Assembly (NCBI GenBank): GCA_002197995.1
Contig: NGZR01000012.1
Span: 1 to 64,000, forward strand
Origin: Gaeumannomyces sp. JS-464
Taxonomy: Eukaryota; Ascomycota; Sordariomycetes; Magnaporthales; Magnaporthaceae
Reading direction: 5' to 3'
DNA length: 64,000 bases
The translations under genes were made by a program, and so were the position numbers. How positions within the stretch are numbered: position 1 is the stretch's first letter; each line of letters opens with the position of its first letter. Below the pieces are notes generated by a model. That model did not search any database. It was not told the origin of the DNA and worked only from the letters and a program-made list of their open reading frames with translations. Positions 40,633 to 54,974 of this stretch are shown here, piece after piece.

Positions 40633-42164
40633 ACACTACCGTTTACACTTTTACACACACTTCCTTTTCTTCTACACACTGTTTACCCTTCTGTTACTCA
40701 CTACACTACTACACACCTTTCTACACACTTTACACTGTACACTCTACCACTACCTTACCTTGCACACTACACCTACTACTTTACTCACACACGTACACTT
40801 ACACTCACACGTGACTACTGCACGTTTTACTACACCCTGTACCTTTACTACACACACTCACTACTTCTGTGTGACTTGACGACACACGACTTACCCCACT
40901 TTCTACACTTGACTTACTACTACACTACTCTTACACACACTACTCTCACTTTTGTACACACGACACACACTTCCACACTCTTACCACCTACTACTCCTGT
41001 TTTACACCTTTTTGCACACGACCTTACTACTGACACACACCACCACTCTTGACGTACACACACCCACGCTACTCACACTACACTTACTCTACACTGACTA
41101 CACACACACACGGACGGTACACACACTTACACACACACACACCTACTACACTACTACACTTACACTACTTCACTACTTTACACTTACCTACTACACACTT
41201 TTCCACTTACACTTACACACCACTACACACTACACACGCACTACTCCCTCTACTTTTACCACACACTACTACTCTACACCACGCTTACTTTACTTACTAC
41301 TTTACCCACTTACCACTACTACCGTTTTTTACACTTACGACTACACGCCACACTGACTGCTTCACTCACACACACACTACTCACACTGTACTTCTTTTTT
41401 ACCCACACTCACACGCCACTCACCTTCTACTTACACCACGCTACACACACACACTACACCCACACACCTCTTGACTCACTTACACGACTTACTTACACTC
41501 TTACTTACTACGGACACCACTGCTCACGACACACTTTTACGGTACACTTCACACACTACTTTACTTACTACACGTACTTTTTACGTACGCACGCCTTACG
41601 CCACTTGTACCTACACACACTACTACACACACACGTTTCCTGCTGACTTGTCTTGTTACACACTACTACACGTACGACTTACTTCCTACACCGCTACTAC
41701 ACACACACCGTGGACCCACCTTACACTCACACGACGTTCCCACGCACTACTACGCACACGACTTTTACTACTCCCCTGCGTACGCACGGGGACACACGTG
41801 ACACCACCACACGTTTACTCCACCGTCTACACACCCACACACACACTACTACTGCACACACCTTACGACTACGACTGTACTTACGACACACTACACGCTA
41901 CTACACACCCTTTCACTTTGCACACTACACGCACCCTACGGTGTTTTTCACACTTTCTTGACTCACACTTACGACTGTACACTTTCCTGCACTACCGACA
42001 CGTACGCGCTACCTGCTACGACACGTACGCGCGACACGCGCGACACGCACGCCGTACCTTCGTACGGCTACCTACCTACGCTGTACGTGGGACACTTACT
42101 ACTCACACACCCCTTTGCACCCACTCTCCACTTACTTACACTTACACTGGGTTACCTACACGTT

Positions 42165-42330
42165 CCGACCTGTACCACTTCGCGACGCACTTTCACGCTC
42201 TACCGTACGGTGACACCCACGTCTGTACGCGACTGACTCCTACGTCACCCGACCGGTCTTCACACCTACACGGGCACTTGTTACACCCGTTTTCACCCAC
42301 TGTCACACACTTACTTACTTTACACACCAC
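42165..42330 (-). other. Group I-like intron core, second structural type (copy 1)
   Basis: The collapsed minus strand has GACCGTCGGTGACTAGGAT, then CGCTACAGACTGGTTCACC, then GAATGTACAGTCGG. The raw text is nearly the same near 48,831-48,990 and similar near 49,246-49,380. The ACAGACTGGTTC block resembles the R motif of some group I introns. Host exon not found. Confidence 0.5.
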
Positions 42331-44199
42331 TACTTTACGGACACTACTGTACACTACTACTCACTGTTCCTCTGGGACACGTTGCCACTGACACTACACT
42401 ACACTACACCTACGGTGGGACTTTTACACACCCCACCTGCACCCTACACTCACACGTTCTCACACTGCACACACACTTTGACACTACTACTCTACACTCA
42501 CTTACTCCTTACTTACACTTACACTACACACCTCACACTTCTTTTACACTTTTACTCACTACCCACGCTACGACGACTTTACTGTTCCTTACTTTACACA
42601 CACCACCACACTACACTACACACCTACCTTTTCACTTTTTCACACACGGCTACACTTGTTTTTTTGTTCTTACACTGTGTACACGTACTTGACACACTAC
42701 TTCTACTACACCTACACACGCTACACTTTACTCTACGTTTACGTTACGACGCACACACTCTGTACACTTACGACACTTTTTACCGACGCACTACACACTT
42801 GACACCCGACACACCTACACACACGACTTTTCTACACTTGACTTACACACTACACACGGTACACTCCGTTTTGTTGACTCTACCACTACACACTCTTACA
42901 CGCTTACTACCTTTACTTGTTTTTACGACTACCGTACTACCACTTACACACACCACACCCTTCACGCGTCCACCACACACACCTGACACACACTCACGCT
43001 ACTTGTTACACACTGACTACTTTTACCACGGGTCACGTACACTTACCTTTACACACGGACTTACTCCTTACTTTTCACTTTTACTTGTTACACACTACAC
43101 TACTACGACTCACTTTTACCTACACTTGACTCGACTTTTGTGTTCACACTACTGACACGACTTACCCGTTACACACTACACGTGGACACTACACTACACT
43201 ACACGACCGCTTGACTTTACTCCCTACACCTACTGACACCCTACGACACACACTTGACTCACACACTTCTGTTACCACTACACCCACACACACTTTACAC
43301 TACCACTCTCTACACCTTTACTACTACACGACTTTTACGACTTCTTTTTGTGTTACACGACCACACACGACCACGGACACTACTTCTCACTTACACTTCC
43401 TACGACTACTCCACTCTCCTTCACGCACACACCCTACCACACTCACACGCTACACTCACACTTACGGACTCTACGTGTACGTACTTACACACTTTTTCAC
43501 GACACTACACACGTTTACTTACACACTTTACTCACACACGGACTACACACTCACTACACACTACTTTTTACTCTTCGCACTGTACTCGTCCGACACGCGG
43601 TACCCCTTCACACTTGGTGACTGCTGCTACACTGACTACACGGACGCTTACCGCCCCACTCACACACACCTGTTACTACACTACTTTTACTACTTTACCC
43701 CACTACCACACACACGTGTACTGCTTCTTTTACCACGACACGTGTCGGACCTACTACTCTTCACTCTTTACACGCCTTTCCTGTTTTACTACGCTTGCGC
43801 ACGTCACTACCTACTTACTTTACACACTTGACTTTGTTTTTGCACACACGTTCTTACCTTGCGACTACACTCCTTTTCACGTTACACGTGTACACTTTCT
43901 GCGACACGCGCTACCTACTTTCACTGCGACACGCACGTACACCCGCTACCTGCTACGCGACACGCACACCCACACACGGGTTGCTTCGCTACGCACGACC
44001 ACCTTGGTTACTGACACTACGTTACACTCACTTTTTTACACACGGACACACGACGCTTTTTTACGTTTGTACACTGGACACACTACACTTTACACACGTA
44101 CTGCTACTTACCACTCACTTTACACCGCTTTACACACTCCACGTACGCTGTACTACACCGACTACTACCACTTACTCACGTTCCACGACTCTTACACTG

Positions 44200-45000
44200 T
44201 TACCTTTACCCACACACTCCACACACTACACTTCGTACTACTTTTACTTTACGTACTACACCACCTACTCTTTTTGGTCTACGCACTACTACACCGCACT
44301 TTTTACTACACCACTGACCCTACACTGTACTACTCTACGACGTTTGCTGTACACTACGACTACCACTTACACACACTCCTTCACGCGTCACGTACACACC
44401 CCGACTACACTCACGCCACTCCTGTACACTGTACACCCGACACACCACGGGACTACTTACTTACACCTTTACTACGTTTCACTGCGTACGCACCCACACA
44501 CCGACTTACTTTACACACACCACTTACACCTCACTACGACCCTACACTTGGCTACACTTCTACTGGTTTTGTACGCGACACGCTACCTACACACTTACCC
44601 ACTTACACACTACACACACACGCTACACACACGTACACGACTACTGTGACACGGACTTACTCACACCCACTTCACTCTACTACACACACACTTACTTTTT
44701 ACCACGCGACACGCACCGACACGCGACACGCTACCTCTTTCCCTGACGGACACACACTGTTTACACCTACCACCCTACTGTTACACACTTTACACACTTG
44801 TACTTTTACTGTACGTACTACTCACCTTTCTTTTTGACCCCTTCGGCCTACGCCCACGGACCCACACGTCCTGTGCCTACGGCCTGGCCGACACACGGGT
44901 ACGACACCACACACACCGACACCTCTTTTACCCTTCACTCGTACGGTTTGACACTACGCTCCACTCTCCTTCTGCACACACCCCACACTACACACTCACA
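44200..45000 (-). CDS. LAGLIDADG homing endonuclease
   Basis: The collapsed minus strand reads WFIGFAEGDGAIQTY near 44,980-44,940, a LAGLIDADG motif with a TGA-coded Trp. It lies 3' of the group I core at 45.1-45.2 kb and presumably belongs to that cox1-region intron. The frame was not followed to the end; the left limit is an estimate. Confidence 0.55.
44840..44900. repeat. GC-rich palindromic element
   Basis: Collapsed: CCCTTCGGCCTAGCCCAGGA, CCAAGTCCTGTGCC, TAGGCCTGGCCGAAAGGG. It is strongly self-complementary and similar in plan to the pair at 57.8 and 61.0 kb, and interrupts the endonuclease region. Confidence 0.65.
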
Positions 45001-45109
45001 CGTTACACCTCACTCTGACACACTACGGACTCTCTACTCTTTACACCCACTGTACTTACTACACTACGCACTGACACACTGCACGACACACACTTCACAC
45101 ACACGACTG

Positions 45110-45235
45110 TTTCGCGTGTACGTCTCTACACGACCACCTCTGTTTGTACTCACTTTGTACGCCTGCGACACGCACGGCACTACTTTCGCCACGGACACTA
45201 CCACGGGACCACGACTTGTCTGCTGACTTGACGTA
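45110..45235 (-). other. Group I intron core
   Basis: The collapsed minus strand has CAATCAGCAGACAATC (P-like) and GTCTTAGAGACTAC-like (R). A LAGLIDADG ORF follows on the 3' side. Confidence 0.65.
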
Positions 45236-45249
45236 CTACGCTACACTTA

Positions 45250-48200
45250 CTACTTTTTACCCACTACCACACGGTACACTACACTTACGCACCTACACAC
45301 CTACTTCCACGCACTACTACGCGACACACTTACACTTACTACTTACCCACGCCTCCCGGCTGGGTGACACGCCACTCGTTACCTCGACCTTCACACACCA
45401 CACTACACACTCCTACACTACTTCCACACTACGACCACTCACTACGCGTACACACCCCGACGTTTCACGACCTTTGACCCTGTTTTTTACACTGCTACCG
45501 ACACGTACTGCGTACCTTCGTACTGACACGCTACGTACCCACCCACGTTTTTTACACTCGTCCCCACCCACGTACTACGTCACGGACCCACGTTTCACTC
45601 CACTTACACACTCTTGACGCCACTTTCACCTACGCTGTTTCACACGACTTGGACCTTTACCACCGTTCTTTACACACTCCTGTTTCTCTTTCCTACCACA
45701 CCTACCTACACCCTCTCTGCCTACACACTCACTCCTTCCACTTCTACACTCTTTCCTTTTCACTACTTGCTCCTTACTACCTGCGGACTACACTCACGAC
45801 TCTCTTTTGTACTTTCCTTACTGTACACTTTTCCTCCTCTTTTTGTACACTTCCTGCGTCACTCTTTTTACACACCCCACTTACGCTTCTACTACTCTAC
45901 TTTTTTTACTCTACACACACACACGCCACCACGGTTTACGGGTACTGCTGGACACACTTCCTTCTCTACACGTTCTCCACACCTTTTCACGTCACTACTT
46001 ACCCTACCTACGTCTACACGTCTCTCACTTCTGGACACTTCCTTCACACTACACTTCTCGCACTTCTTTCACGGACGACGACCACTACGACCCGCTACAC
46101 TTTACGCTACTACCGTTCTTCTACACTTACTCTGTGACCACTTTACCTTTCTGTCTACACTCACTTCACACTTGTCTACCTTCCCTACCCACCGACTTAC
46201 ACGTACACACACACACTTACCTTTCTTCTTGTCCTTGCTGACGACACTGTGACACGCTACCTCCCTGTTCTGCTACACTTTACTCCTGCTGTGCCTGCGA
46301 CACGTACCCTGCCTGTTCTGACTACACTTTTTCTTGCTCACCGTCCTTTTTCCACTGGCTTTACGACTTGACCCCACTTTTTTTTTACTACTTCTTCCAC
46401 TTTCTTTACCTACACACGGCTGACGGCTCTACTTACACGACACTTTTACTCTGGGTCACGCTACACCACTGGGTTTACGACTGTACGTACACACACTTTC
46501 TTTTACCTACTTACCCTACACACGTACGTGCTACCGCTCGCTACGACACTACTGCTACACACTTTTGTTCACACTTCACACTTGACACCTACCTTGTCTT
46601 ACTACTACTACACACGTTTTTTTTACCACGCTGGCTTTTTACTTTACTACGTGTCACCACACACGTGACGTGTCCTTTACTACACACTACGGTACACCTT
46701 CACTACACTACCTTTCACCTACTTACACACACTTACGACACTCGGGACTACTTCACTACACACTACTCCTGCTCTACGACACCACACACGACACGTTGTG
46801 GACACTCTGTACGGGACTTTTGGTCCTACCACTACTCTCGTCACACTTTACGGACCTTACTACTCACTGTCCCCACACACACACACGGGTTCTTTTCTAC
46901 GACGCTACTACACGTTTCTACACACTTCTACGTTCACGACCTTGTGACCCCACACACCTCTTTCTCGTTACACACGGACACTTGGTCTTTTACACTACGT
47001 TACTTACCTACTTACACTCACTACTCACACACTTACTACTACGACACTACACTTCTTGTACGACCACCTCCACGTCTTTACACCGTACCACCTACGGACT
47101 ACTACCCACTTGACACACACTACCCTACACGGACTTACGGGGGCTACGCCTGTCTTACTTACTTTTGCTCCCGTGACACGACGCGCGCACACTCACGTAC
47201 TTACTCTTTCGCTACGCTACACGACCTACTTGTGACACTACTGTGCTGCTACCGACACGTACACGCACCTACACTGGTTTTGTTTTTTTTACGTGCTTGC
47301 TTACCTTCGTACGCACGCACACACACTACTACACTACTTTACACGCGTTTACCACACTACCACACCTACACTACACCGCTTACACACCTGCGACTACACA
47401 CGTACGTGTTTGCTTACCTTACGTACGCACGCACCGACACACTCACACCACGGACTCCACGTGACACGGACTGGACTGACACTCCTACTGACTGGTCGCT
47501 TGCGCACGGACACTGGACTGGACTCACACTACACACTGGTACACTCTTGACACACACACTACACACTACACTGGACTCTACCGACACGTACGTACCTTCG
47601 TACGCGCACTACACACACGACACACACTTACGACGACACACGACGCGTTGACTGACTGTTACACGACACACACACACACACTTACCACTGCACGACGACT
47701 ACACACACACCTGTGTCTTGCTTACCTTCGTACCTTCGTACCTTCGTACCTTCGTACTGCTACTACCCACGGTCTACGCTACTCTTACTTTACTTTACAC
47801 TTACTTCTTACACTTCCTACGACTTACCTACGTACACGACACGACCTTCGTACGCCCTGCTTTGCACGGGCTACCACACACGTACCTGCTTGCTACCGAC
47901 ACGTCTTCTTACTTTCTGCTACCGACACGTACCTACCGTACGTACCTACCCCCCGTACGACACGTACGCGTACGCTGTACTCACTACACACTACACCTCA
48001 CTCACCTTCACTGCTTACCTTCTACGCGACACGCGTACCTTCGTACTGACACGTACACGCACTGGGACTTTACTACCACTACCTACCTACACCTACACTA
48101 CACCTACCACGCACTACGCTTGCTACCGACACGTACCTACCGCGCTACGGACACACTACGACACCACACACCCTTCTTTCACACGGCTACCTTACGACAC

Positions 48201-48250
48201 TACCACCCTTACACACTACTACACACACACACACTTTTTACTACTCCACG
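45250..48250. other. Unresolved stretch with palindromes
   Basis: Sampled only. TACGAAG/CTTCGTA palindromic units are frequent at 45,490-45,530, 47,250-47,320, 47,580-47,760 and 47,880-48,140. No exon was recognised. Confidence 0.35.
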
Positions 48251-48255
48251 TACCC

Positions 48256-48490
48256 ACTCTACCTCGTTGCTCTTTTACCACGTACACTACTTACTTTACA
48301 CTACTTACCTGACTTTACGACTCCGCGACTCACCCCACTTTCTACTTACCTACACACACTCTTCTGGCTTGTTACCCACTACTCTGACGTACACTTACGT
48401 TCACGCCACCACTACTACGCCTTTCACACCTACTACGCTTGGTACCCACGACACGCTTTACGGGCTTCCCCGGACGTTTGACTACCTGAC
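48256..48490 (-). other. Group I intron core (family copy 4)
   Basis: The collapsed minus strand has TCCGGGGAAGCCCGTAAAGC on the right, GTGATCGCGGAGTC in the middle and AAAAGAGCAACGAGTAGAG on the left, as in the rns intron. It lies within the cox1 span. Confidence 0.6.
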
Positions 48491-48830
48491 TGACACCTTA
48501 CACTACACTGACACACCTTGCTACACACGGTTTCTTACACACTTCCACACTACTACACCCACACACTACCACGACTTTACTTTGACACTTACGCTGACTA
48601 CTACGTTGTACCTACACTTACTACCACACACACGCTGGTACCACACTTACACACACTACTACACACCTTCACGGCACACACCTTACACTTACTCTTACAC
48701 GTGACGCTTGCCTCACCACGACTGTTTTTTGTGCTACTACCGCACCTTACTCCTTCACCACTCACACTACACACTCACACACACTACACCTACTTGTTAC
48801 TCTTACACACTCTGACTCTACTTACTACAC

Positions 48831-48990
48831 GTTCCGACCTGTACCACTTCGCACACACCACTTTCACGCTTTACCGTACGGTGACACCCACGTCTGTACG
48901 CGACTGTTTACTACGCCACCCGACCGGTCTTTGACCTACGGACTGTCGTTACACCCGTTTTCACCCTTGTCCGGCTGTTACTACTTTACA
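48831..48990 (-). other. Group I-like intron core, second structural type (copy 2)
   Basis: The collapsed minus strand shows AACAGCCGGACAAGG, GACCGTCGGTGG, CATCGCTACAGACTGGTTC, and GAATGTACAGTCGG. It closely matches the 42,165 copy. Confidence 0.5.
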
Positions 48991-49245
48991 CTTGTACTTT
49001 GCTACTACACCACTTACTCTACCACACTTACACTACACCACCTACGGTGGGACTTGTCTACCCCACCGACCACCCACACTTTACACACTGTCCGACACGA
49101 CACTCCACACTTTCTTACTTACTACACACGTTACTACTTTCACCCCCTTACACCTTTACTACACCCTTACTACTTACTACTACACTGTACGACACTACTA
49201 CACGCCTTTTACGTACGCGGACGCTACCACACACGACGACACACT

Positions 49246-49380
49246 CCGACCTGTACCACTTACACGCACGCACTTTCACGCTACCCCACCTACGTGACAC
49301 GCACGTCTGTACGCGTTCACTTTACGGTACACACCGACCGGTCTTACTTACCACGGTTACACCTTTGACCCGTGCCACCT
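49246..49380 (-). other. Group I-like intron core, second structural type (copy 3)
   Basis: A more divergent copy of the 42,165 and 48,831 cores, only about 250 raw bases from the second. Shared blocks on the collapsed plus strand include GACGGTC and CTCCGACTGTACATT. Confidence 0.42.
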
Positions 49381-50905
49381 ACGTGTACGCTTTTACACTA
49401 CTTTTTGTTTTTTCCTACACACACACTTACCACCACACTACTACTTACCTACTTACACACACCTACGGGCTGTGGTACTACCTTTCGTACTTCACTTACA
49501 CTTACACACGTCTTACACTTTACTTTTACCACTCTGCTTTACACTACACTTTACACTACGCTTACGGCTACACACCCACACTCCCTTTTTTCCTGACCAC
49601 ACACTACCACTTACTTTACTTTACTTTTTTTACCTTACACGTCCTTTACTTTCGACACTCTTTTTTCTGTGCGCACACGCTACCACACACTGACTCACCC
49701 ACTTTTTTACACTTTACTACACTACGACCTTCCTTTCACTTTTTTTACACCTACACGACCCCTTTTGACCTACTTACACGGGTACACACTTTACTCACAC
49801 ACACTACTTTACACACGACGTTTTTCACCACACTTTTTACCCCCACTTTACCTCTACACGTTCTCACACACTTACACACACACTTACTTTTTACGACTTC
49901 ACTGACTGACGGACCACTACTTGCCCCACACCTTTACTCTCCGACACTACACACTTACTTTACTACTACTTCCACACTGTACGGTTTACTTACCTACTCT
50001 CACTTTTTACACGTTACACTACTACTACTCTACACACTCTACTACTCCTGTACCTACGGTTCACGACTACACGACTACCTACCCACGTGACACTGACTGC
50101 TTCACCCACTCTGACACACTACCCACGACTACGTCACTGCACTCACTCTACACACGACACGGTACACTACCTGTGCTTTCTACTACACCACGACTACTTT
50201 TCTCCACTGTTACTTTTTTACACTACACTTTTTCACTTACACTACGCACGACGACACACTACTTACACACACTTTACGCACTTTCTACGTTACGACACAC
50301 TACCCACTACTTACCCACTTACACACTACACGTTACCACACACTACACTTACTTACACACTTTTTACACTACTCTTGGACCTACTACACACTCTACTGAC
50401 GTACTTACTTTTTTACTACGACTTGTTTACACTACACCTTTACCCACACACTCCTACACGTTACTCTTTACACTGACACACTTTACACACCACACTCTAC
50501 TCTGTACGTTGACTTGACGTTACTGACCACACACACGACACACACACTCTCCTCTTTTACGCTACCTGTACACACACGACACCCTTCCCTTCACGTACAC
50601 ACTCCTACTACACGTCACCTCACCTCACCTACACACACACACACACTTTTTTTTTTACGACGACGACGACACTTACGGTACACTTTTTTACTCTGGACTA
50701 CTACACTTTACACACGTACTTCTTTACACACACTACCTTCACACACGTTACACACGGACCTTACTCCGCCTTACTACCTCCACACCACGTCACACCACTA
50801 CTACACACGTACACTACACCACTACACACTACACTACACGTACACACTACGTTACTTGTACACTACACACACTACTACTACACTGCACACGTTTGTTTTA
50901 CTTAC

Positions 50906-51035
50906 ACGACACACACGACTGTTGGACACTACACTACTACGGACTCACCCACCACCCACGCTGTTTCACACACGACACTGACACGTACTTACACACACTT
51001 TCTACTCACGTACACGTACCCACTTGTTACTACCC
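50906..51035 (-). CDS. cox1: cox1 exon, GITMVLTDRNFN to QHLF
   Basis: The collapsed minus strand reads GITMVLTDRNFNTSFFETAG, then GGDPILFQHLF. This is the cox1 segment leading to the haem-copper site, with the invariant DRNFNTSFF and AGGGDPIL.QHLF motifs. One G is missing in the Gly-Gly-Gly codons near 50,955. The exon ends at the codon before WFFGHPEV, a common fungal intron site. On the right it starts after an intron. Joined to the 54.55 kb exon it gives LPVLAG-GITMVLTD, as expected. Confidence 0.88.
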
Positions 51036-51049
51036 ACACACTACACACT

Positions 51050-54000
51050 TACACTTCTTGACTCTACCTACGACCTACGGTCTCACTGGTTACACTACTT
51101 TTACACCCTCACTACACACCACACACACTTGTTTACACGGTACGACTACCTCACACTACTGTCTCCACTACTTGTTGGGACACACTACTTTTACTTTGTA
51201 CTACGTTACTACACACACACTACTTTACACACTGTTCTCACACTTACACACTTCTGTTCTTTTACTTACTTCACTTGCGACTTTACACTTTCCACCTACT
51301 ACGCTTTACACTACGACTTCACGGTTCTGTCTGACTTTTTACGTTTCACACACACTACACGACCACACTACCTTTTACTTCACACTCTTTACTACACTTT
51401 ACACACTACTTTACCTACGACACACACTACACACGGACTACCTTTTCACACGACTACTTCTACCTACACTACTACTACACTTACCTACCTTACACACCTC
51501 GTACGTTCTACACCTCTACTACTTCACGGTTTTGGTTTACTTCACTTCTACACTTTCTTTTACCTGTACGACACGTTACGACACACGTCACGCACACTTA
51601 CACACTTACGACACACTTCACTACACTTACTTTTCACTTACTTACTGACGCGGTTTGTCTTTGACGACCACACTTACTTCGCCCACCCACTCCCTACCCC
51701 TACACACGACTTACACTTACTGTACACCACTACTACACTTACTCTCTACACCACACACTACTACACTTGTCTCTACACCTACACTACACACTACACTTAC
51801 CTACCTTCTGTACTGACACGTTACGCTTCGCACTACACACACACGGACACACTACACCTACCTTACCTACACTACTCTTTACGTGTACACACTACTACGA
51901 CACTTCTTTTTTACTACTACTTACTACTCTTTACTCACACTACTACTCTACGACACACGTGTACCGACACTACCTGCACACTCACACACTGTGACACGCC
52001 TCACGTACTACACTTTTACACACACACTTTTACTACACGACACTTTTCGTACCCTACACACACTACGGACTCACACACTTTACACACTACTACACACTAC
52101 CTTTTCTGCTACTTTGTTACACCCACACTTTTTACGTTTACGTACTCACTCTGACACTGTACACTTTTCCTACTTTTACACGACTTACCTCACTTTTTAC
52201 GTTTACGTTTCTTCTGTACTGACACACTTTACCTACACACCACTACGGACTTACTTTCACTTACACTTTTGGCTTTTTTACACACTTTACGCTACTTGTG
52301 ACTACGCTGACACTGTTTACACACACCTACACTACACACGACTCCTGCACGTTCTTACACACACTACTTACTACTTCACGGGTTTACGACACGACTCACA
52401 CTACACACACTTGTTCTCTACCTTACTTACACTACTCTTTACGCTTCACCTTTTACGTTACACACTCTTTTACCACTTACACCGTACTTCACACGACACT
52501 ACGTTACACACGACACACACACGCTGACACTGTCCACTACGTGACACGTACACCGCACTTACCACTACTTCTACCTACTTACGTGTTACCGTGTTACACA
52601 CTTACGCTTTACGACACTACACTACACTACTTTACACACCCGTCTACTACTACACACTTTTCTGACTGACGCCTACCACTACCACTTTTACTTACGACTT
52701 CTACACACTGTGTTACACTACGACTACTACTACCCTGACTTTACTCTTTACTTACTCACTCTACACTACTTGACTTGTTTTTCTACACCACACTGCGTTA
52801 CGTACTACTACTACACCACGACTGACACACCACACACTACGACTTTGACTTTACTTTACACACTTACTCACTTACACTACACTTACACACCGTGTACTTT
52901 ACACTACACACCGTGCACCGTGCGTACGGCTCCGCCTACCGGTACACACTGACACGACACACACTTTTCTACGTACACACACTTTGACACTTACTTTACG
53001 TACACACTTACTTCGTACACTACGTTACACTTTTTACTTACTTACACGGCCACACACACTTACGACACCTTCTACACTTTGTTTACGTACTCACCACACA
53101 CTACTCACACACACACACTTACTTTACACACTGACTTTCACACTTACACACTTCTGTTCTTCGACTACTACTTCTCTTTTTACACGGTTACTTACACCAC
53201 TACTTCTACACACTCTACACACTTACTCTACACCTTTACACTCCCGTTTTTTTACTTACGACTACGACTCTTTTTTACACTACTCTCTACACTACTTACA
53301 CCACACACACTCCTGACGACACTCTACACACTACTTTTACCACGACGACACACACTACGGGACACTACACACGCTACACACTACGTTACACGTACACACA
53401 CTTTCACTTACCTTTTACACTGTTTTGTGTTTTACACTACGACACACACTTACACACCCCTTTACGACTGTTTTTACCTTGTTTACACACACCTACTACA
53501 CTCACGGTACTTGCTACACGACACTTTGCACACTACTTCTTCACTCACACACTGTTTACGTACTTTTCACACTACTCTACACACACTACTTACTTTACAC
53601 ACCACACACACACTCGACCACACTTCACACACTTTACCACTTCTACTTCTTGGACTACTTTACGACACTCTACACACGTTGTTCTTACCTGACGACACAC
53701 TGACCCACTCTGCACTCTACGACACACCCCTGCTACACTCACACCACACTTACGACGTTTACTACTTGCTCACTACTCTTTACTTTTTCTTTTCTACTAC
53801 CTTACACACTCACTACTCTTGACACTTTACACTCACGTCACACTTACACTCTACTGTACACACACCACTACACACTTTTACGGGGTTCTCACTACTACAC
53901 CCACTTTACTACACTGTGGGTTACTTACGACACTTACTACCCTTCTACACTTTACTTACACCTGTTACACTACCACTACACGCACTTACACACCCTTTTT

Positions 54001-54540
54001 TTTTACGACACACTACGACTCCGTGGCTTACACTTTACGACTTGTACACTACTTACACACGCTACACGGACACACACTCTCTTGACACTCGACACTACCT
54101 ACTTTGTACTACGACACGGACTACACTACTACACACTCACCCTTTTGGGGACTCTTTCGGTTTTACGGTACCTACTTACTACGTACCCACTCTCCTTCGA
54201 CTTACACACCCGGTTACACACTACACGACGGCACACACTCTACACTACTCACACACTTCTTTACTTGTTACTTACACACACGACCACACACTCTCTTTTC
54301 ACCTACCCCGGACGGGTGTACACACACTACACTCTACCGACTCTACCTTTTACACACTTTTTACACACACCACTACCACACACTTTTGGCACTACTACGC
54401 CTCTGACACGACTACCTTACTACACTACTGTACACTTACGTTACACGCACTCCTGCTGACTACACACGACTACTACACTACACACTACACACTACTACTC
54501 TGTTTCCACGCACACTTACGCCACACACTTTACACACGCT
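51050..54540 (-). other. cox1 intron between LPVLAG and GITM
   Basis: Bounded by two firmly identified cox1 exons, so this is intron sequence of about 2.7 collapsed kb. I did not trace the ORF it probably carries. Confidence 0.6.
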
Positions 54541-54553
54541 GGCACGTACTTTT

Positions 54554-54721
54554 ACCCACGCTACACCACCACGGTACACTGACTACACTACACTACACTA
54601 CACTACCACGCTGTACACTACACCTACCACGCTCACTCCACACACCACACGGCTACGCTTACTGTACACTCTTACTACCCTGGACGTTCTCACTACTTTA
54701 CCACACTTGTTGTACACTGAC
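54554..54721 (-). CDS. cox1: cox1 exon, ITTIVNMRTPG to LPVLAG
   Basis: The collapsed minus strand reads, without any frame gap, ITTIVNMRTPGIRLHKLALF, GWAVVITAVLLLLSLPVLAG. This is the canonical cox1 segment between transmembrane helices V and VI (about residues 170-210), just before GITM. The Trp in GWAVV is TGA. The exon starts within the Phe codon of GAINF-ITT after a group I intron whose core is at 54.76-54.9 kb. It is the most upstream cox1 exon placed; the N-terminal third must lie to the right or beyond the window. Confidence 0.93.
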
Positions 54722-54759
54722 CACCGACACTTTACTTACACCACTACACTACTTACCTA

Positions 54760-54905
54760 CTTACTGACTTGGACCCACTACTCTTACACGCGCACTCGAC
54801 TTACACTCGACCACCGGTCTACTACACCGTACACGGCCTCTGACGGACTCCTACCTTACCACGTACACGGACTTACCTCCTGTTTTGGTTTCCTGCTGAC
54901 TTGTC
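54760..54905 (-). other. Group I intron core, cox1 (GAINF/ITT intron)
   Basis: The collapsed minus strand has AATCAGCAGGAAACC (P), GGATCCTCAGAGGCC (R) and TATGGTCC (S), followed by the ITTIVNMRT exon. Confidence 0.8.
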
Positions 54906-54974
54906 CTACACTACACACACTTACACTGCACACTACACACCACTACTACACACTACTACTACTTTTTTACCACT

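Noticed and set aside
49892..49930. cox1 AHHM or cob WGQ exon on the plus strand
   Set aside because: The collapsed bases resemble the motif only over a few codons and no frame continues on either side.
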